64,000 nt of DNA from an uncultured Gemmiger sp. (GCA_944386495.1 CALXBE010000001.1:117583-181582); one strand, 5' to 3'; positions 49,609 through 59,134 are shown, counted from the stretch's first letter. Notes: generated by a model not told the origin, from the sequence alone. Numbers and translations: made by a program.

Positions 49609-50987
49609 TACTGCCGCCTCCGTTTCAGGGTAACTGCAATGCCCACTCCTACCAGAGCCAGAGGAATGAGAACGGTAAAGACACAGCCCCAGAGCATGAC
49701 AGCGCTCTCAGGAAGGACCAACCCTTCCAGCTGCAGGCTCTTGCTGGAAATAACCAGGGTATCTGCCTGCCCGCAGAGGGTGCTCAGTCCTCCTACCAGG
49801 AACTGGCTGTTGCCGCCGGACACCACGCTGTCCAGGCTGCCGTTCCAGATTCCGGAACCGCCTACCCAGAGGATGGCTCCTCCCCCGCTGTTCCGGGAGA
49901 CAGCCGAGAGAAGGAAGGTTCCCTCCCCTTCGGGGTCGCTGTCCGGAACCGCCTTATCAGAGGTGATAAGGAGCGGGGTCACCTGGGCCACAGTGTCCTC
50001 ATTGACCAGAGCCCCCTGGGCGTAAGGAATCAGAACATACCGGCCATTCATATCCTGGGTGATTTCGTCCTCGCCCAGGTCAGGGAGCAGGTAATAATCC
50101 AGACCGCTGATGTGGTAGTCCGCGTTGCCTTCCGACAGGTACCCGTCTGCCAAGGTAATCCCGTATTCTTCCAGAAGGGCTTTCAGGTTGGGGGTGGACA
50201 TCTGGCCGTCGGTGACCAGCACCAGGCTGCCCCCCAGTTCCAGATAGTCCCGCAGAACATCCACTTCCTCCTGAGTATAATCCACCATAGGAGCGTTGAG
50301 AATCAGGGCACGGGCATCCTCGGGAATCTGGCCGCTGGATACCAGGCTCAGGTCCACCAGTTCCAGGTTCTGGTTCTGGATGGTCTGAAGGGCGTAGCTG
50401 TCCAGCTCTGCCTCCCCGTGACCGGTAAGGCGGTATACCTTGGGAGTGTCGGTACTGATGACATACCGGATGGCGCTGGTGATCTGCTGTTCTGCGTCAA
50501 AGCCGATGGTGTAATTTCCCGCTTCATCCGCACCGGACTGGTAGAAGGAGGTGGGAAGAATCAGCCGGCTCCGCTGGCCGCTGACCACCAGCAGGCTGCC
50601 CTCAGTGGCGTCATCATACCCGTATTCTGCTGCAAAGGAGGGGTTATAGGCCGGGTCCACCGTTTCCCAATGAACCTGACTGCTGCTGGTCTGGTACCGT
50701 TCCAGCAGGTTCTTCACATTGGTGTCCTCTGCCCCCTCCTGGGCCAGGTAGTAAATGTCCACCGGCTGTTCCAGGGACTGAATCAGTTCATAGCTGGTGC
50801 CGCCCAGGGTATAAAGCTGGCTCTCGCTTACATCATACTGGGTATACCGCACCGGAATGGCACGGACCAGCAGATTTATGGCCACCACCAATACCAGGAC
50901 TACGGCGGAAAGTCCCAGTGCCATGGCGCTGTTGCTCATGGCCCGTTTGCTTTTAACGGTAAATATCTGTTTTATCTTATTTTTCAT
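49608..50987 (-). CDS. GldG-family ABC exporter substrate-binding/accessory membrane protein
   Basis: The 459-residue protein has an N-terminal helix (about 25-45), a large extracytoplasmic domain of the GldG/IFT52-like type and a C-terminal helix near 435-455 with a basic end (LKRRRQ). The ATG at 50985-50987 has GAGGAGG upstream. GldG is named for gliding in Bacteroidota, but in Firmicutes the GldA-F-G set has no known gliding role. Order here is ATPase, permease, this gene, DUF4340. Confidence 0.87.
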   Translation of the reverse strand: MKNKIKQIFTVKSKRAMSNSAMALGLSAVVLVLVVAINLLVRAIPVRYTQYDVSESQLYTLGGTSYELIQSLEQPVDIYYLAQEGAEDTNVKNLLERYQTSSSQVHWETVDPAYNPSFAAEYGYDDATEGSLLVVSGQRSRLILPTSFYQSGADEAGNYTIGFDAEQQITSAIRYVISTDTPKVYRLTGHGEAELDSYALQTIQNQNLELVDLSLVSSGQIPEDARALILNAPMVDYTQEEVDVLRDYLELGGSLVLVTDGQMSTPNLKALLEEYGITLADGYLSEGNADYHISGLDYYLLPDLGEDEITQDMNGRYVLIPYAQGALVNEDTVAQVTPLLITSDKAVPDSDPEGEGTFLLSAVSRNSGGGAILWVGGSGIWNGSLDSVVSGGNSQFLVGGLSTLCGQADTLVISSKSLQLEGLVLPESAVMLWGCVFTVLIPLALVGVGIAVTLKRRRQ

Positions 50988-50998
50988 AGGTTTCCTCC

Positions 50999-51859
50999 TC
51001 AGCTCCACCGGCGCTTTTCCAGGCTCTGTCCGGTGAGGAACAGGAAGAATCCTGCAACGGTGAGATAATATACCAGGGAGGACAGGTCAAACACCCCATA
51101 CACAAATCCCGCAAAGGGAGTGAACAGGTCCATGGCCTCCATCACCCCGGAGAACCCTTGCGCCAGCCAGGAACCGCTGAACAGGTATACCCCGGTCAGC
51201 AGAATCACACAGAGAAGGAACACGCCCATTCCCAGGGGCGCTCCTCCCCGGACACCGGCGCAGAGGGCGATGATCAGGGCTGCTCCCAGGAATACCAGGT
51301 AAGCCATAAGATTGCCGCTGACCAGAAGCAGCCGGATGCTGGCAATAAGATAGGCCAGCAGCATAAGGCCAAAGCTGGCCAGGCAGCTGATGATCTGGCT
51401 CTCGGTCTGGCTGCTCACCCACAGGCCCATGGCAATGCAGCTTCCGCCCAGAAACAGGTAGCTGAGAAGGGAGCCCAGAATCCGCAGCCAGTCTATAGAG
51501 CCGTAGAATCCCATGACCACCGGCATAAGCCCCATCAGCACCACCGACAATCCGAAGATAGCCAGGTGTGCCAGGAACTTGCCCAGCACAATGGAGGTCA
51601 GGCTGACCGGGCTGGTAAGGAGAAGCTGGTCGGTTTTGGTCCGCCGCTCCTCCGCAAAGCTCCGCATGGTCAGAATGGGCACATAAATGAGAAATGCAAA
51701 GGTTGTACAGTAAATGGTATAGCTGAAATCCGCCGAAGCGTTGATCAGGTTATTGGCCCAAAAATATATCCCGCAGACCATGGACATAAATCCTACCAGG
51801 AAATATCCCATGACACCGGAAAAATAGCTTTTCCATTCTCGCTTGAAAACAGCGATCAT
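50999..51859 (-). CDS. ABC-2 type permease (GldF-like)
   Basis: The 286-residue protein has about six membrane helices and the ABC-2 pattern, starting MIAVFKREWKSYFSG and containing MRSFAEERRTKTDQLLLTSPVS, a conserved coupling-loop sequence. It overlaps the ATPase stop by four bases (ATGA). It forms the membrane channel of the exporter. The substrate is unknown. Confidence 0.9.
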   Translation of the reverse strand: MIAVFKREWKSYFSGVMGYFLVGFMSMVCGIYFWANNLINASADFSYTIYCTTFAFLIYVPILTMRSFAEERRTKTDQLLLTSPVSLTSIVLGKFLAHLAIFGLSVVLMGLMPVVMGFYGSIDWLRILGSLLSYLFLGGSCIAMGLWVSSQTESQIISCLASFGLMLLAYLIASIRLLLVSGNLMAYLVFLGAALIIALCAGVRGGAPLGMGVFLLCVILLTGVYLFSGSWLAQGFSGVMEAMDLFTPFAGFVYGVFDLSSLVYYLTVAGFFLFLTGQSLEKRRWS

Positions 51860-52809
51860 TCCATCTCCTCCTGTTCAGGAACATGACTTTCTGTCAGCTT
51901 GAGGAAGATTTCCTCCAGGCTGGGGGCTTCGCTGGTCAAGGCCAGCACCGGGAAACCTTCCTTGGCCAGGGTCAGACTCACCGACCGGCGAAGGTCCTGG
52001 TCGGGAGCGCAGGCAGCGGTAAAGGTCACTTCCTCCCCCTGGGTATGTTCCAGGGTCAGCTTTTCCAGGCCCTGAATCTTTTTCAGCAGCTTTTCAATCT
52101 GTTCCGCTTTTCCCTGGGCTGTAATATGAAGAACCTGCCGGCTCTGGCTCAGACTGTCCGGCGGCCCCTGAGCTACCAGCTTTCCCTGGGAAATAATCAT
52201 GACCTGGTCGCAGATGGACTGCACCTCAGACAGGATATGGCTGGAAAGGATAACCGTGTGTTCCTTTCCCAGCTCCTTGATCAGTTCCCGCATTTCAATG
52301 ATCTGGGCAGGGTCCAGTCCTACGGTGGGCTCGTCCAGAATAATGATCTGGGGCTTGCCCAGAAGTGCTCCAGCCAGGCCGGTACGCTGGCGGTAACCTT
52401 TGGACAGGTTCCGGATAAGCCGGTGGCGCATGCCAGTCAGGTCCAGCTGTTCCATGGCTTTCTGCACTTCCTGGGTGCGCTGGGCTTTTTTCCGGATTCC
52501 CTTCAGTTCCGCCACAAAGTTCAGGTATTCCTCCACCCCCATTTCAGGGTAAAGAGGAGGAATTTCGGGCAGGTAGCCCATGAGAGCCTTGGCCTTTCCC
52601 GGCTCCTCCACCAGGTCCACTCCGTCCACCAGAATCCGTCCCTGGGTCGCGGAAAGATACCCGGTAATCATGTTCATCAGGGTGGATTTCCCGGCACCGT
52701 TAGGGCCCAGAAGTCCCCACACGCCCCCTTTGTCGATGGAAAAGGAAATATCGTCTACGGCCAGCTGACCGCCGTTATATCGTTTGGTCAAATGTTCAAC
52801 TGTAATCAA
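51856..52809 (-). CDS. ABC transporter ATP-binding protein (GldA-like)
   Basis: The 317-residue ATPase has Walker A GPNGAGKST, the Q-loop, signature LSKGYRQRTG, Walker B IIILDEPTVGLD and the switch His in LSSHILSE. A C-terminal extension of about 90 residues follows, as in GldA-type proteins. The start is a TTG at 52807-52809 with AGGAGGG eight bases upstream; earlier codons lack homology. It is the first gene of the cluster. I see only weak promoter candidates upstream. Confidence 0.93.
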   Translation of the reverse strand: MITVEHLTKRYNGGQLAVDDISFSIDKGGVWGLLGPNGAGKSTLMNMITGYLSATQGRILVDGVDLVEEPGKAKALMGYLPEIPPLYPEMGVEEYLNFVAELKGIRKKAQRTQEVQKAMEQLDLTGMRHRLIRNLSKGYRQRTGLAGALLGKPQIIILDEPTVGLDPAQIIEMRELIKELGKEHTVILSSHILSEVQSICDQVMIISQGKLVAQGPPDSLSQSRQVLHITAQGKAEQIEKLLKKIQGLEKLTLEHTQGEEVTFTAACAPDQDLRRSVSLTLAKEGFPVLALTSEAPSLEEIFLKLTESHVPEQEEME

Positions 52810-52942
52810 TCCGTCGTCCCTCCTGTTCCGGTTTCCCCGGTCCCTTGAACAGGGCCTGAGAACCGTCATAATGGAGTATTGTACAGGGTAAATGTGTCCG
52901 TTTGGTTAAAATCCGGCAATTAAAAGCTGTTTTTAAGAATTT

Positions 52943-52986
52943 TTTAAAAAAGCCAGACACCTCCCGGACAAGGGATTTGTCTGGCT
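52943..52986 (-). terminator. Terminator after plsY
   Basis: The minus-strand stem AGCCAGACA / TGTCTGGCT is closed by a long loop and followed by TTTTTTT. Confidence 0.88.
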
Positions 52987-52995
52987 GAAATGGGT

Positions 52996-53721
52996 TTACT
53001 TTTTCTCCCCGAAGCGATACTCGGTGCCTTCCCGGAGCCGCTGGATATTGGACCGGTGCATAAAAATGACCAGCGCAGCCATACAGACGGCAAACAGGGT
53101 ATTCACCACTACACTCTGACCATTGACCAGGCAGTAAAGCAAAGTAAGAATGGGATAGGAAACTGCGCCCGTAATGCTGGCCAGGCTGACGATCCGGGTC
53201 CCCCCTACCACAATCAGGAAAATCAGAACCAGGACCAGGAAAATAGTGGGGTTGGTGACCAGGATAGTGCCGGCAGCCACTGCCACCCCTTTTCCGCCCT
53301 TGAACTTGAAGTACAAGGGGAAAAGGTGGCCGATGACCGCAAAGAAAGCAGCTACGGCCCCCAGGTCAACTCCATTGGGATAAGCGGTATAGAACACGCT
53401 CTGGGCCAGGGTACGAACCAGCACAACGCTGACGATCCCCTTTCCCATATCCCCTACCAAAACCAGGGCGGCAGCTTTTTTGCCAAAGGTGCGCAGCACA
53501 TTGGTCATTCCCGCATTGCCGCTGCCATGGTTGCGGACATCGTCCCCGTAAAGAAGCTTGCTTACAATAATTCCGAATTCCAGGCTGCCCAGCAGATAGG
53601 CAACAAGTGCCGACAAGGCCAGGCATCCCGCAAGCATTCCGCCGGAAACCTGGGTCACTCCCGCCGCAGCAACCACGATCTGGGTGGGGCCGTCTGCCCC
53701 TCCGATGATTCCCATATTCAT
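52996..53721 (-). CDS. plsY: Glycerol-3-phosphate acyltransferase PlsY with N-terminal extension
   Basis: The 241-residue membrane enzyme uses acyl-phosphate to acylate glycerol-3-phosphate. Core motifs are SLEFGIIVSKLLYG, RNHGSGNAGMTNVLR and KFKGGKGVA, with five or more helices. About 30 residues at the start are extra: they read MGIIGGADGPTQIVVA, a pattern otherwise typical of sodium-translocating decarboxylase beta subunits. It follows der; a terminator ends it. Confidence 0.93.
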   Translation of the reverse strand: MNMGIIGGADGPTQIVVAAAGVTQVSGGMLAGCLALSALVAYLLGSLEFGIIVSKLLYGDDVRNHGSGNAGMTNVLRTFGKKAAALVLVGDMGKGIVSVVLVRTLAQSVFYTAYPNGVDLGAVAAFFAVIGHLFPLYFKFKGGKGVAVAAGTILVTNPTIFLVLVLIFLIVVGGTRIVSLASITGAVSYPILTLLYCLVNGQSVVVNTLFAVCMAALVIFMHRSNIQRLREGTEYRFGEKK

Positions 53722-53749
53722 TCCCTCTCTTGTTGAATCTTAAAACAGG

Positions 53750-55081
53750 TTACTTGGTGTTCTCGTGATCCCGTTCCCGAACCACCATCCGGATGGGAGT
53801 TCCCTTCAGGCCGAAGGCTTCCCGAATCTGGTTTTCAATATACCGCTGGTAGCTGAAATGGAACAGGTCTTTCCGGTTTACAAAGCAGACAAATGTGGGG
53901 GGCCGGGTCCCGCTCTGGGTCATGTAGAAAATCTTCAGGCGGCGGCCCTTGTCGCTGGGGGGCTGGACCCGGCTGGTCGCCCGGGCCAGAAGCTCGTTGA
54001 GCACACCGGTCTTGACCCGGAATGCATTCTGGTCATCCACCGACTTGATCATCTCAAACAGCTTGTCCACCCGTTGCCCGGTCTTGGCGCTGATAAAGAT
54101 AATGGGGGCGTAGGACATAAAGCTGAAATCCTGTTCCAGCTTTTTCCGGTATTCGCCCATGGTGTTGCCGTCCTTCTCCACCAGGTCCCACTTATTTACC
54201 GCAATGATACAGGCTTTTCCCTGCTCGTGGGCATAACCGGCCACCTTGCTGTCCTGTTCGGTAAAGCCCTCGGTAGCATCGATCATGATAACTGCCACCC
54301 GGCTCCGCTCCACAGCGGCCAGGCTCCGGAGGGTGGAGAAACGCTCGATTCCGCTTTCCACCTTTCCCCGTTTGCGCAGGCCGGCGGTGTCGGTAAAGAC
54401 GAACTTGCCGTATTTGTTATCCACCGGCAGGTCCACCGCATCCCGGGTGGTGCCGCTTTCGTTGGCAACGATCATCCGGTTTTCGCCCAGAATATAGTTT
54501 ACCAGGCTGGATTTGCCCACATTGGGCCGTCCGATGACCGCCACGGTGATCCGGTCGTCCTCCTGGTCGGTCTCCTCCTCAAAGTTCAGATGAGCGCAGA
54601 CCGCATCCAGCAGGTCACCGGTTCCATGGCCGTGAACGCTGGAGATGGGAACGATTTCCCCGATTCCCAGGCTGTAGAAGTCATACAGCTCCAGGGGAGG
54701 CTCTCCCAGTTTATCGCATTTGTTTACAGCCAGCACCACCGGCTTGCCGCTCCGGATGAGAAGGCTGGCCACATCCTGGTCGGTGGGGGTAACGCCGGCG
54801 CCGATCTCCCCTACCATAATAATGCAGTCCGCAGTTTCAATGGCGATCTGGGCCTGCTGGCGCATATGCTGCATCATGCCATCGTCAATGGAGGGCTCGA
54901 TTCCTCCGGTATCCACCAGCAGGAAGGTATGGCCGCACCATTCGCAGGGGCTGAGAATCCGGTCCCGGGTCACACCGGGGGTATCCTCTACAATGGCAAG
55001 CCGCTGCCCGATGAGCTTATTGAACAGGGTGGATTTGCCTACATTGGGCCGTCCCACCACTGCCACAATGGGTTTGGACAT
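53750..55081 (-). CDS. der: Ribosome-associated GTPase Der (EngA)
   Basis: The 443-residue protein has two tandem GTPase domains (P-loops GRPNVGKSTLFN at about 8-19 and GRPNVGKSSLVN at about 184-195) and a C-terminal KH-like domain. Each has its own DTAG/DTGG and NKCD/NKWD motifs. It acts in 50S assembly. It follows the DUF512 gene and precedes plsY, a common Firmicute order. Confidence 0.98.
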   Translation of the reverse strand: MSKPIVAVVGRPNVGKSTLFNKLIGQRLAIVEDTPGVTRDRILSPCEWCGHTFLLVDTGGIEPSIDDGMMQHMRQQAQIAIETADCIIMVGEIGAGVTPTDQDVASLLIRSGKPVVLAVNKCDKLGEPPLELYDFYSLGIGEIVPISSVHGHGTGDLLDAVCAHLNFEEETDQEDDRITVAVIGRPNVGKSSLVNYILGENRMIVANESGTTRDAVDLPVDNKYGKFVFTDTAGLRKRGKVESGIERFSTLRSLAAVERSRVAVIMIDATEGFTEQDSKVAGYAHEQGKACIIAVNKWDLVEKDGNTMGEYRKKLEQDFSFMSYAPIIFISAKTGQRVDKLFEMIKSVDDQNAFRVKTGVLNELLARATSRVQPPSDKGRRLKIFYMTQSGTRPPTFVCFVNRKDLFHFSYQRYIENQIREAFGLKGTPIRMVVRERDHENTK

Positions 55082-55103
55082 GGGCCTGTCCTCCTTTCTT
55101 TAT

Positions 55104-56438
55104 TTAAAAATTGTTGTCTTTATGGATATGCTTTCCCAGCAGAGCAAGGCAGTTTTCCGCCCCGCTTACCGGGATAAGCTGGACCTTGATTTTCAGTTCC
55201 CGGGAAAGCTGGTCCAGGGTGGTATCATCCAGGAACATATCTCCCTCGGTCCGGACCATCACTTCGGGAACACAGAGCAGCCGGGATTTCAGTTTTCCAC
55301 GGCACTGTTCCATAATGTCCCCGCCGCAGACCAGCCCGGCCACATTTACATTTCCCCCAAAGAAATGGTTCTCAATGGGGTGGACCGTGATATTTACCTG
55401 GGGATATCTTTTATGGACCGCCCGGGCCATCTCCTCAATGAGGGGGGCGGCCAGGGTCCCGGTGACCAGGTCCAGTTTCCGGGGCAGAACCAGTCCATGG
55501 GGCTGGGCCAGCTCCTCCAGGAATTCCTCCCGGTAAAGCCGCCACATTCCCACCCCGTTTTCCAGCTGGGAGAACTCTTCATAAAAGTCATAGTCCGGGA
55601 TGGGTCTGTCCGCCAGCAGATACCATTCATCCCCGGGGTAAATCAGCCGGGTGCCCAGTTCTTCCAGGCACTGATTTCCGTATTCTTCCAGGATGTCCAG
55701 TGCAGCCCGGGCAGATTCCCGGTCGTAGGGCTGGAGGGGATACAGGCCCTTCCGGTGGGCGGTAACTCCCGCGGGAACGGCGGCGATGCTGTCCACATGG
55801 GGGTAGTACCGTTTCAGGTCTTCCAGGGTACGGCGGAGTTCCTCTCCGTCGTTGATTCCCCGGCAGAGCACCAACTGAAAGTTCATGGTGATTTCCGCCT
55901 GGGCAAACTGGTCCAGATATTTCAGGACCTCCCCTGCCCGCTTGTTGGCCAGCATCCGAATCCGAAGGTCCGGGTTGGTGGTATGGACCGAGATATTCAG
56001 AGGACTGATCCGCATCCGGATGATCCGGTCCACCTCTTCCTGGCTCATGTTGGTCAGGGTGATGTAGTTGCCAAACAGAAAGCTGAGCCGGGCATCATCA
56101 TCCTTGAACCAAAGGTTCTCCCGGGCACAGGAAGGCAGCTGGTCAATAAAGCAGAAAATACAGTGGTTGGAGCAGCTGTGCTTTTCATCTCCCAGGTAGC
56201 TCTCAAAGTCGCAGCCAAAGGGAGTGTACTGATCCTTGGAAATGGAGAGGGTTCTGCGCTGCCCTTCTTCCTCCACTTCCAACTGAAAGGCGGGACTGGC
56301 GGTGTAATACTGATAGTCCAGAGAGTCATTGAGGGGGTTGCCGTCTGCGCTGAGAAGCACCATATCCGGACGGATCCCCGCCAAATCTGCGGGACTGCCC
56401 GGATCCACTGCCTTGACACGCATTGCCATCTGTTCCAC
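55104..56438 (-). CDS. DUF512 family Fe-S/radical-SAM-like protein with PDZ-like N-terminus
   Basis: The 444-residue protein has an N-terminal PDZ-like domain (VDPGSPADLAGIRPDMVL), a cluster motif CSNHCIFCFIDQLP and the C-terminal DUF512 domain (VTGTLAAPLIEEMA). Homologues of this TIGR03279 type are found in Clostridia and cyanobacteria and usually stand beside der. Function is not known. It follows the rpmF terminator. Confidence 0.92.
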   Translation of the reverse strand: MEQMAMRVKAVDPGSPADLAGIRPDMVLLSADGNPLNDSLDYQYYTASPAFQLEVEEEGQRRTLSISKDQYTPFGCDFESYLGDEKHSCSNHCIFCFIDQLPSCARENLWFKDDDARLSFLFGNYITLTNMSQEEVDRIIRMRISPLNISVHTTNPDLRIRMLANKRAGEVLKYLDQFAQAEITMNFQLVLCRGINDGEELRRTLEDLKRYYPHVDSIAAVPAGVTAHRKGLYPLQPYDRESARAALDILEEYGNQCLEELGTRLIYPGDEWYLLADRPIPDYDFYEEFSQLENGVGMWRLYREEFLEELAQPHGLVLPRKLDLVTGTLAAPLIEEMARAVHKRYPQVNITVHPIENHFFGGNVNVAGLVCGGDIMEQCRGKLKSRLLCVPEVMVRTEGDMFLDDTTLDQLSRELKIKVQLIPVSGAENCLALLGKHIHKDNNF

Positions 56439-56465
56439 CTGCCTTTTCCGAATCCCTCATTAAAC

Positions 56466-56499
56466 AGAAAAAAGGAGGAAGGTATGCCCTCCCCCCTTT
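56466..56499 (-). terminator. Terminator after rpmF
   Basis: A 12-bp minus-strand stem AAAGGGGGGAGG / CCTTCCTCCTTT (two G-T pairs) with a 5-nt loop, then TTT. It lies just after the rpmF stop. Confidence 0.75.
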
Positions 56500-56511
56500 G
56501 TCAGAAGCCAA

Positions 56512-56694
56512 TCAGGCTTCCTTCTTGACGATTTCCTTACCCTTGTAGTAACCGCAGTTGCCACACACATGATGGGGGAGCTTGTACTCTCCGCACTGGG
56601 GACATTTGACCAGGGCGGGAGCCTCCAGCTTCCATACATTGGAACGCCGCTTGTCACGACGAGCCTTGGAAACCTTTCTCTTAGGTACTGCCAT
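56512..56694 (-). CDS. rpmF: 50S ribosomal protein L32
   Basis: The 60-residue L32 starts MAVPKRKVSKARRDKRR and has four zinc cysteines (CPQCGEYK and CGNCGYYKGK). It is encoded directly after the DUF177 gene, as in most bacteria, with an AGGAGGTGC-type ribosome site. Confidence 0.98.
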   Translation of the reverse strand: MAVPKRKVSKARRDKRRSNVWKLEAPALVKCPQCGEYKLPHHVCGNCGYYKGKEIVKKEA

Positions 56695-56721
56695 CTCTTA
56701 AGCACCTCCTTGGGTGAAAAT

Positions 56722-57219
56722 CTACTGTAACAGCGTTTTCAATATACTCAACCCGTTTGCAGGGGCGGCATCCTCTGCCGATTGACAGGTGCAGCCTGCC
56801 ACTTTTTTCTTTCCGCAAACCGGGCAAAGTCCGGGACAATCCTCTGCACACAAAAGCAGGAAGGGAGCCTCCATGACTACCTCCTGAAAAACCAGTTGGT
56901 GCAGATCCAGCACGCCTTCCTCAGTAACAGGCAACTCAATGTCAGGGTCTTCCAGATCCCGGCTTCGCAAAGTCCAGCTTCTGGAAAAATCCAGGTCCTG
57001 GGTCACCGGCTCCAGACAGCGGGCACACTCCCCACTGACCACAGCCCTGACACTCAGGGACAGTTCCAAAGTTTCTCCATCCGTGGAGACCTCCACCACT
57101 GCCTCTACCGGCTGTTCCACCCTGTATCCCGGGAAATCTTCTCCCGAGAGATCCGCCTGAAATGCGTTATAATAGGGCTTTTGGCCGGAGTACAAGAACT
57201 TCCGCAGATCAAATTGCAT
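56722..57219 (-). CDS. DUF177/YceD family protein
   Basis: The 165-residue protein has the conserved CARC segment (GECARCLEPV) and a C-terminal cysteine-rich region (CPGLCPVCGKKKVAGCTC) that may bind zinc. YceD/DUF177 proteins are found just before rpmF and may work in 23S rRNA or 50S assembly. The ATG at 57217-57219 has GAGGTG before it. A promoter is visible upstream. Confidence 0.93.
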   Translation of the reverse strand: MQFDLRKFLYSGQKPYYNAFQADLSGEDFPGYRVEQPVEAVVEVSTDGETLELSLSVRAVVSGECARCLEPVTQDLDFSRSWTLRSRDLEDPDIELPVTEEGVLDLHQLVFQEVVMEAPFLLLCAEDCPGLCPVCGKKKVAGCTCQSAEDAAPANGLSILKTLLQ

Positions 57220-57245
57220 GGTACACCTCAAAAGGTTGCTAGTAT

Positions 57246-57274
57246 AGTATAGCCACTTCCACTGGTTTTGTCAA
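57246..57274 (-). promoter_or_regulatory. Promoter of DUF177-rpmF
   Basis: Consensus -35 TTGACA (57269-57274), 17-nt spacer, -10 TATACT (57246-57251), with a second overlapping TATACT at 57241-57246. Confidence 0.88.
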
Positions 57275-57275
57275 C

Positions 57276-57316
57276 ACAAAAATACAGTGGAAGCCAATTT
57301 TTTTGGCCTCCACTGT
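57276..57316 (-). terminator. Terminator after the pgi/P-loop genes
   Basis: The minus-strand stem ACAGTGGA-GCC / GGC-TCCACTGT has an A/T loop and is followed by ATTTTTG. It lies directly upstream of the next promoter. Confidence 0.88.
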
Positions 57317-57342
57317 ACTGTTTTTAAAAACAGTGGATAAGA

Positions 57343-57744
57343 TTACAGATATTTCTTGACGCTCTCGGGCAGGTCAGCCTCGTTGGCGGAAACAGTTACC
57401 ACCACATGTACGCTGTCGCCGGCCACGCTGTTCACCTTGTCCAGCAGGCTGCCCAGCTCATCCAGAGTCAGGCCGCACTTGAGTACGCCGTCCAGGAACA
57501 GGTCGGTAATATCGTAGTTGCCGGCCAGGATTCCAGCCATAAAGCCATACATAGCATCGGTGCCCTTGATGTCATACTCGCTCAGGTCAATGAGACGGGC
57601 GGAATGGTCGATGTTATAGGTAAGAGCCATAGACTTTTCAATCACTACCACATTACCATTACTGGTCTTGGCGGCATTGTTGATCATGTCAATGACTGTC
57701 TTGGTTTTGCCGGAGCCCTTGGAGCCAACAATCAGTTTAATCAT
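57343..57744 (-). CDS. Small P-loop NTP-binding protein
   Basis: The 133-residue protein begins MIKLIVGSKGSGKTKTVIDM, with Walker A GSKGSGKT (7-14). Few other motifs are clear. It ends VTVSANEADLPESVKKYL. Relatives are found in Clostridia as small ATPase-like proteins of unknown function, sometimes loosely named PilT-like. A strong AAGGAGGTATC ribosome site precedes the ATG. It follows pgi on the same strand after 58 nt with no clear terminator between. Confidence 0.82.
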   Translation of the reverse strand: MIKLIVGSKGSGKTKTVIDMINNAAKTSNGNVVVIEKSMALTYNIDHSARLIDLSEYDIKGTDAMYGFMAGILAGNYDITDLFLDGVLKCGLTLDELGSLLDKVNSVAGDSVHVVVTVSANEADLPESVKKYL

Positions 57745-57802
57745 AAGAGATACCTCCTTGTATTTTCACGCCGTTCGGCGCAAGCGATGTCTTGAGACGG
57801 CA

Positions 57803-59134
57803 TCAGCCCAGGCGTGCCTCCAGAGCTGCCTTAGCGTCTTCGTAGCCGGGCTTGCCCATGAGAGCAAACATATTCTTTTTATAGCTTTCCACGCCGGGCT
57901 GGTTGAAGGGGTTGACCGCCAGCAGATAGCCGCTGATGGCGCAGGCCTTCCAGAAGAAGTAGATCAGGCAGCCCAGGTTGTAGGCGTCCAGCTCATCCAC
58001 TTCCACCAGAGCGATGGGCACTCCCCCATCGTTATGGGCCAGAATGGTTCCCTCCATAGCTTTCCGGTTGACCACGCTCATATTCTGGTCAGCCAGGAAA
58101 TTCAGTCCGTCAAAATTTCCCTCAATGGACTGGATGTACAGGTCCTCCTGAGGCTTCTTGATGTCTACAAAGGTTTCAAAGAGCACTCGGCTGCCTTCCT
58201 GGATGAACTGGCCCATGGAATGCAGGTCGGTGGAGAAGACACAGGAAGCAGGCATGAGGCCCTTGTTGTCCTTGCCCTCGCTCTCGCCGAACAGCTGCTT
58301 ATACCACTCGTTCATCATGGTGAAGTTGGGTTCAAAGCAGCCCAGCATTTCCACGCTCTTGCCCTTCCGGTACAGGATGTTCCGGGTAGCGGCATACTGG
58401 TAAGCCTGGTTGTTCAGGTCGCAGACACTGTACTCCTTCATGGCATCGGCGGCGCCCTGCATGAGAGCGTCAATATCAATGCCGGCGCAGGCAATGGGCA
58501 GCAGACCCACGGCAGTGAGAACGCTGAACCGTCCGCCTACATCGTCAGGCACCACAAAGGTGGGCCAGCCCTGGGCATCGGCCAGTTCCTTCAGGGTTCC
58601 CTTGGCACGGTCGGTAGTGGCATAGATCCGACGGTTGGCTTCCTCTGCCCCTACCTGGTCTTCCAGCAGCTGGCGGAGGACCCGGAACGCCAGGGCAGTC
58701 TCGGTAGTAGTGCCGGACTTGGAAATAACATTGATGGAGAACCGCTTGCCCTTGGTGACCTTGATAATGTCGTTCAGGTAAGTGGGGCTGATACTGTTGC
58801 CGCAGAAGTAGATTTTGAGGCCGTCCTGGGTCTCATTGTGCATCTGGCCGCAGATGGCTTCCACCACCGCACGGGCGCCCAGATAGCTGCCGCCGATACC
58901 TGCTACCAGCAGAACATCGGAGTCCTCACGAATCTTCTTTGCAGCTTCCTTGATGCGGGCAAACTCCTCTTTGTCATAGTTGACAGGAAGGTCCATCCAG
59001 CCCAGAAAATCGTTGCCGGGACCGTCCTTATTGACCAGGGCATCATGTGCCGCCTGGACCTGAGGCATAATGGCCTCATACTCATGCTCAGAGATAAAAT
59101 TGCCCAGATATTTTTTACTGAAATGTACACCCAC
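57803..59134 (-). CDS. pgi: Glucose-6-phosphate isomerase
   Basis: The 443-residue isomerase of the short Firmicute type converts glucose-6-P and fructose-6-P. It has the signatures [30 protein letters not shown] and [13 protein letters not shown], and the C-terminal [14 protein letters not shown]. The start is a GTG at 59132-59134 after GGAGATG at rather long spacing, so it is moderately sure. It has its own promoter. Together with pgm it links glycolysis to sugar phosphate metabolism. Confidence 0.97.
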   Translation of the reverse strand: MGVHFSKKYLGNFISEHEYEAIMPQVQAAHDALVNKDGPGNDFLGWMDLPVNYDKEEFARIKEAAKKIREDSDVLLVAGIGGSYLGARAVVEAICGQMHNETQDGLKIYFCGNSISPTYLNDIIKVTKGKRFSINVISKSGTTTETALAFRVLRQLLEDQVGAEEANRRIYATTDRAKGTLKELADAQGWPTFVVPDDVGGRFSVLTAVGLLPIACAGIDIDALMQGAADAMKEYSVCDLNNQAYQYAATRNILYRKGKSVEMLGCFEPNFTMMNEWYKQLFGESEGKDNKGLMPASCVFSTDLHSMGQFIQEGSRVLFETFVDIKKPQEDLYIQSIEGNFDGLNFLADQNMSVVNRKAMEGTILAHNDGGVPIALVEVDELDAYNLGCLIYFFWKACAISGYLLAVNPFNQPGVESYKKNMFALMGKPGYEDAKAALEARLG

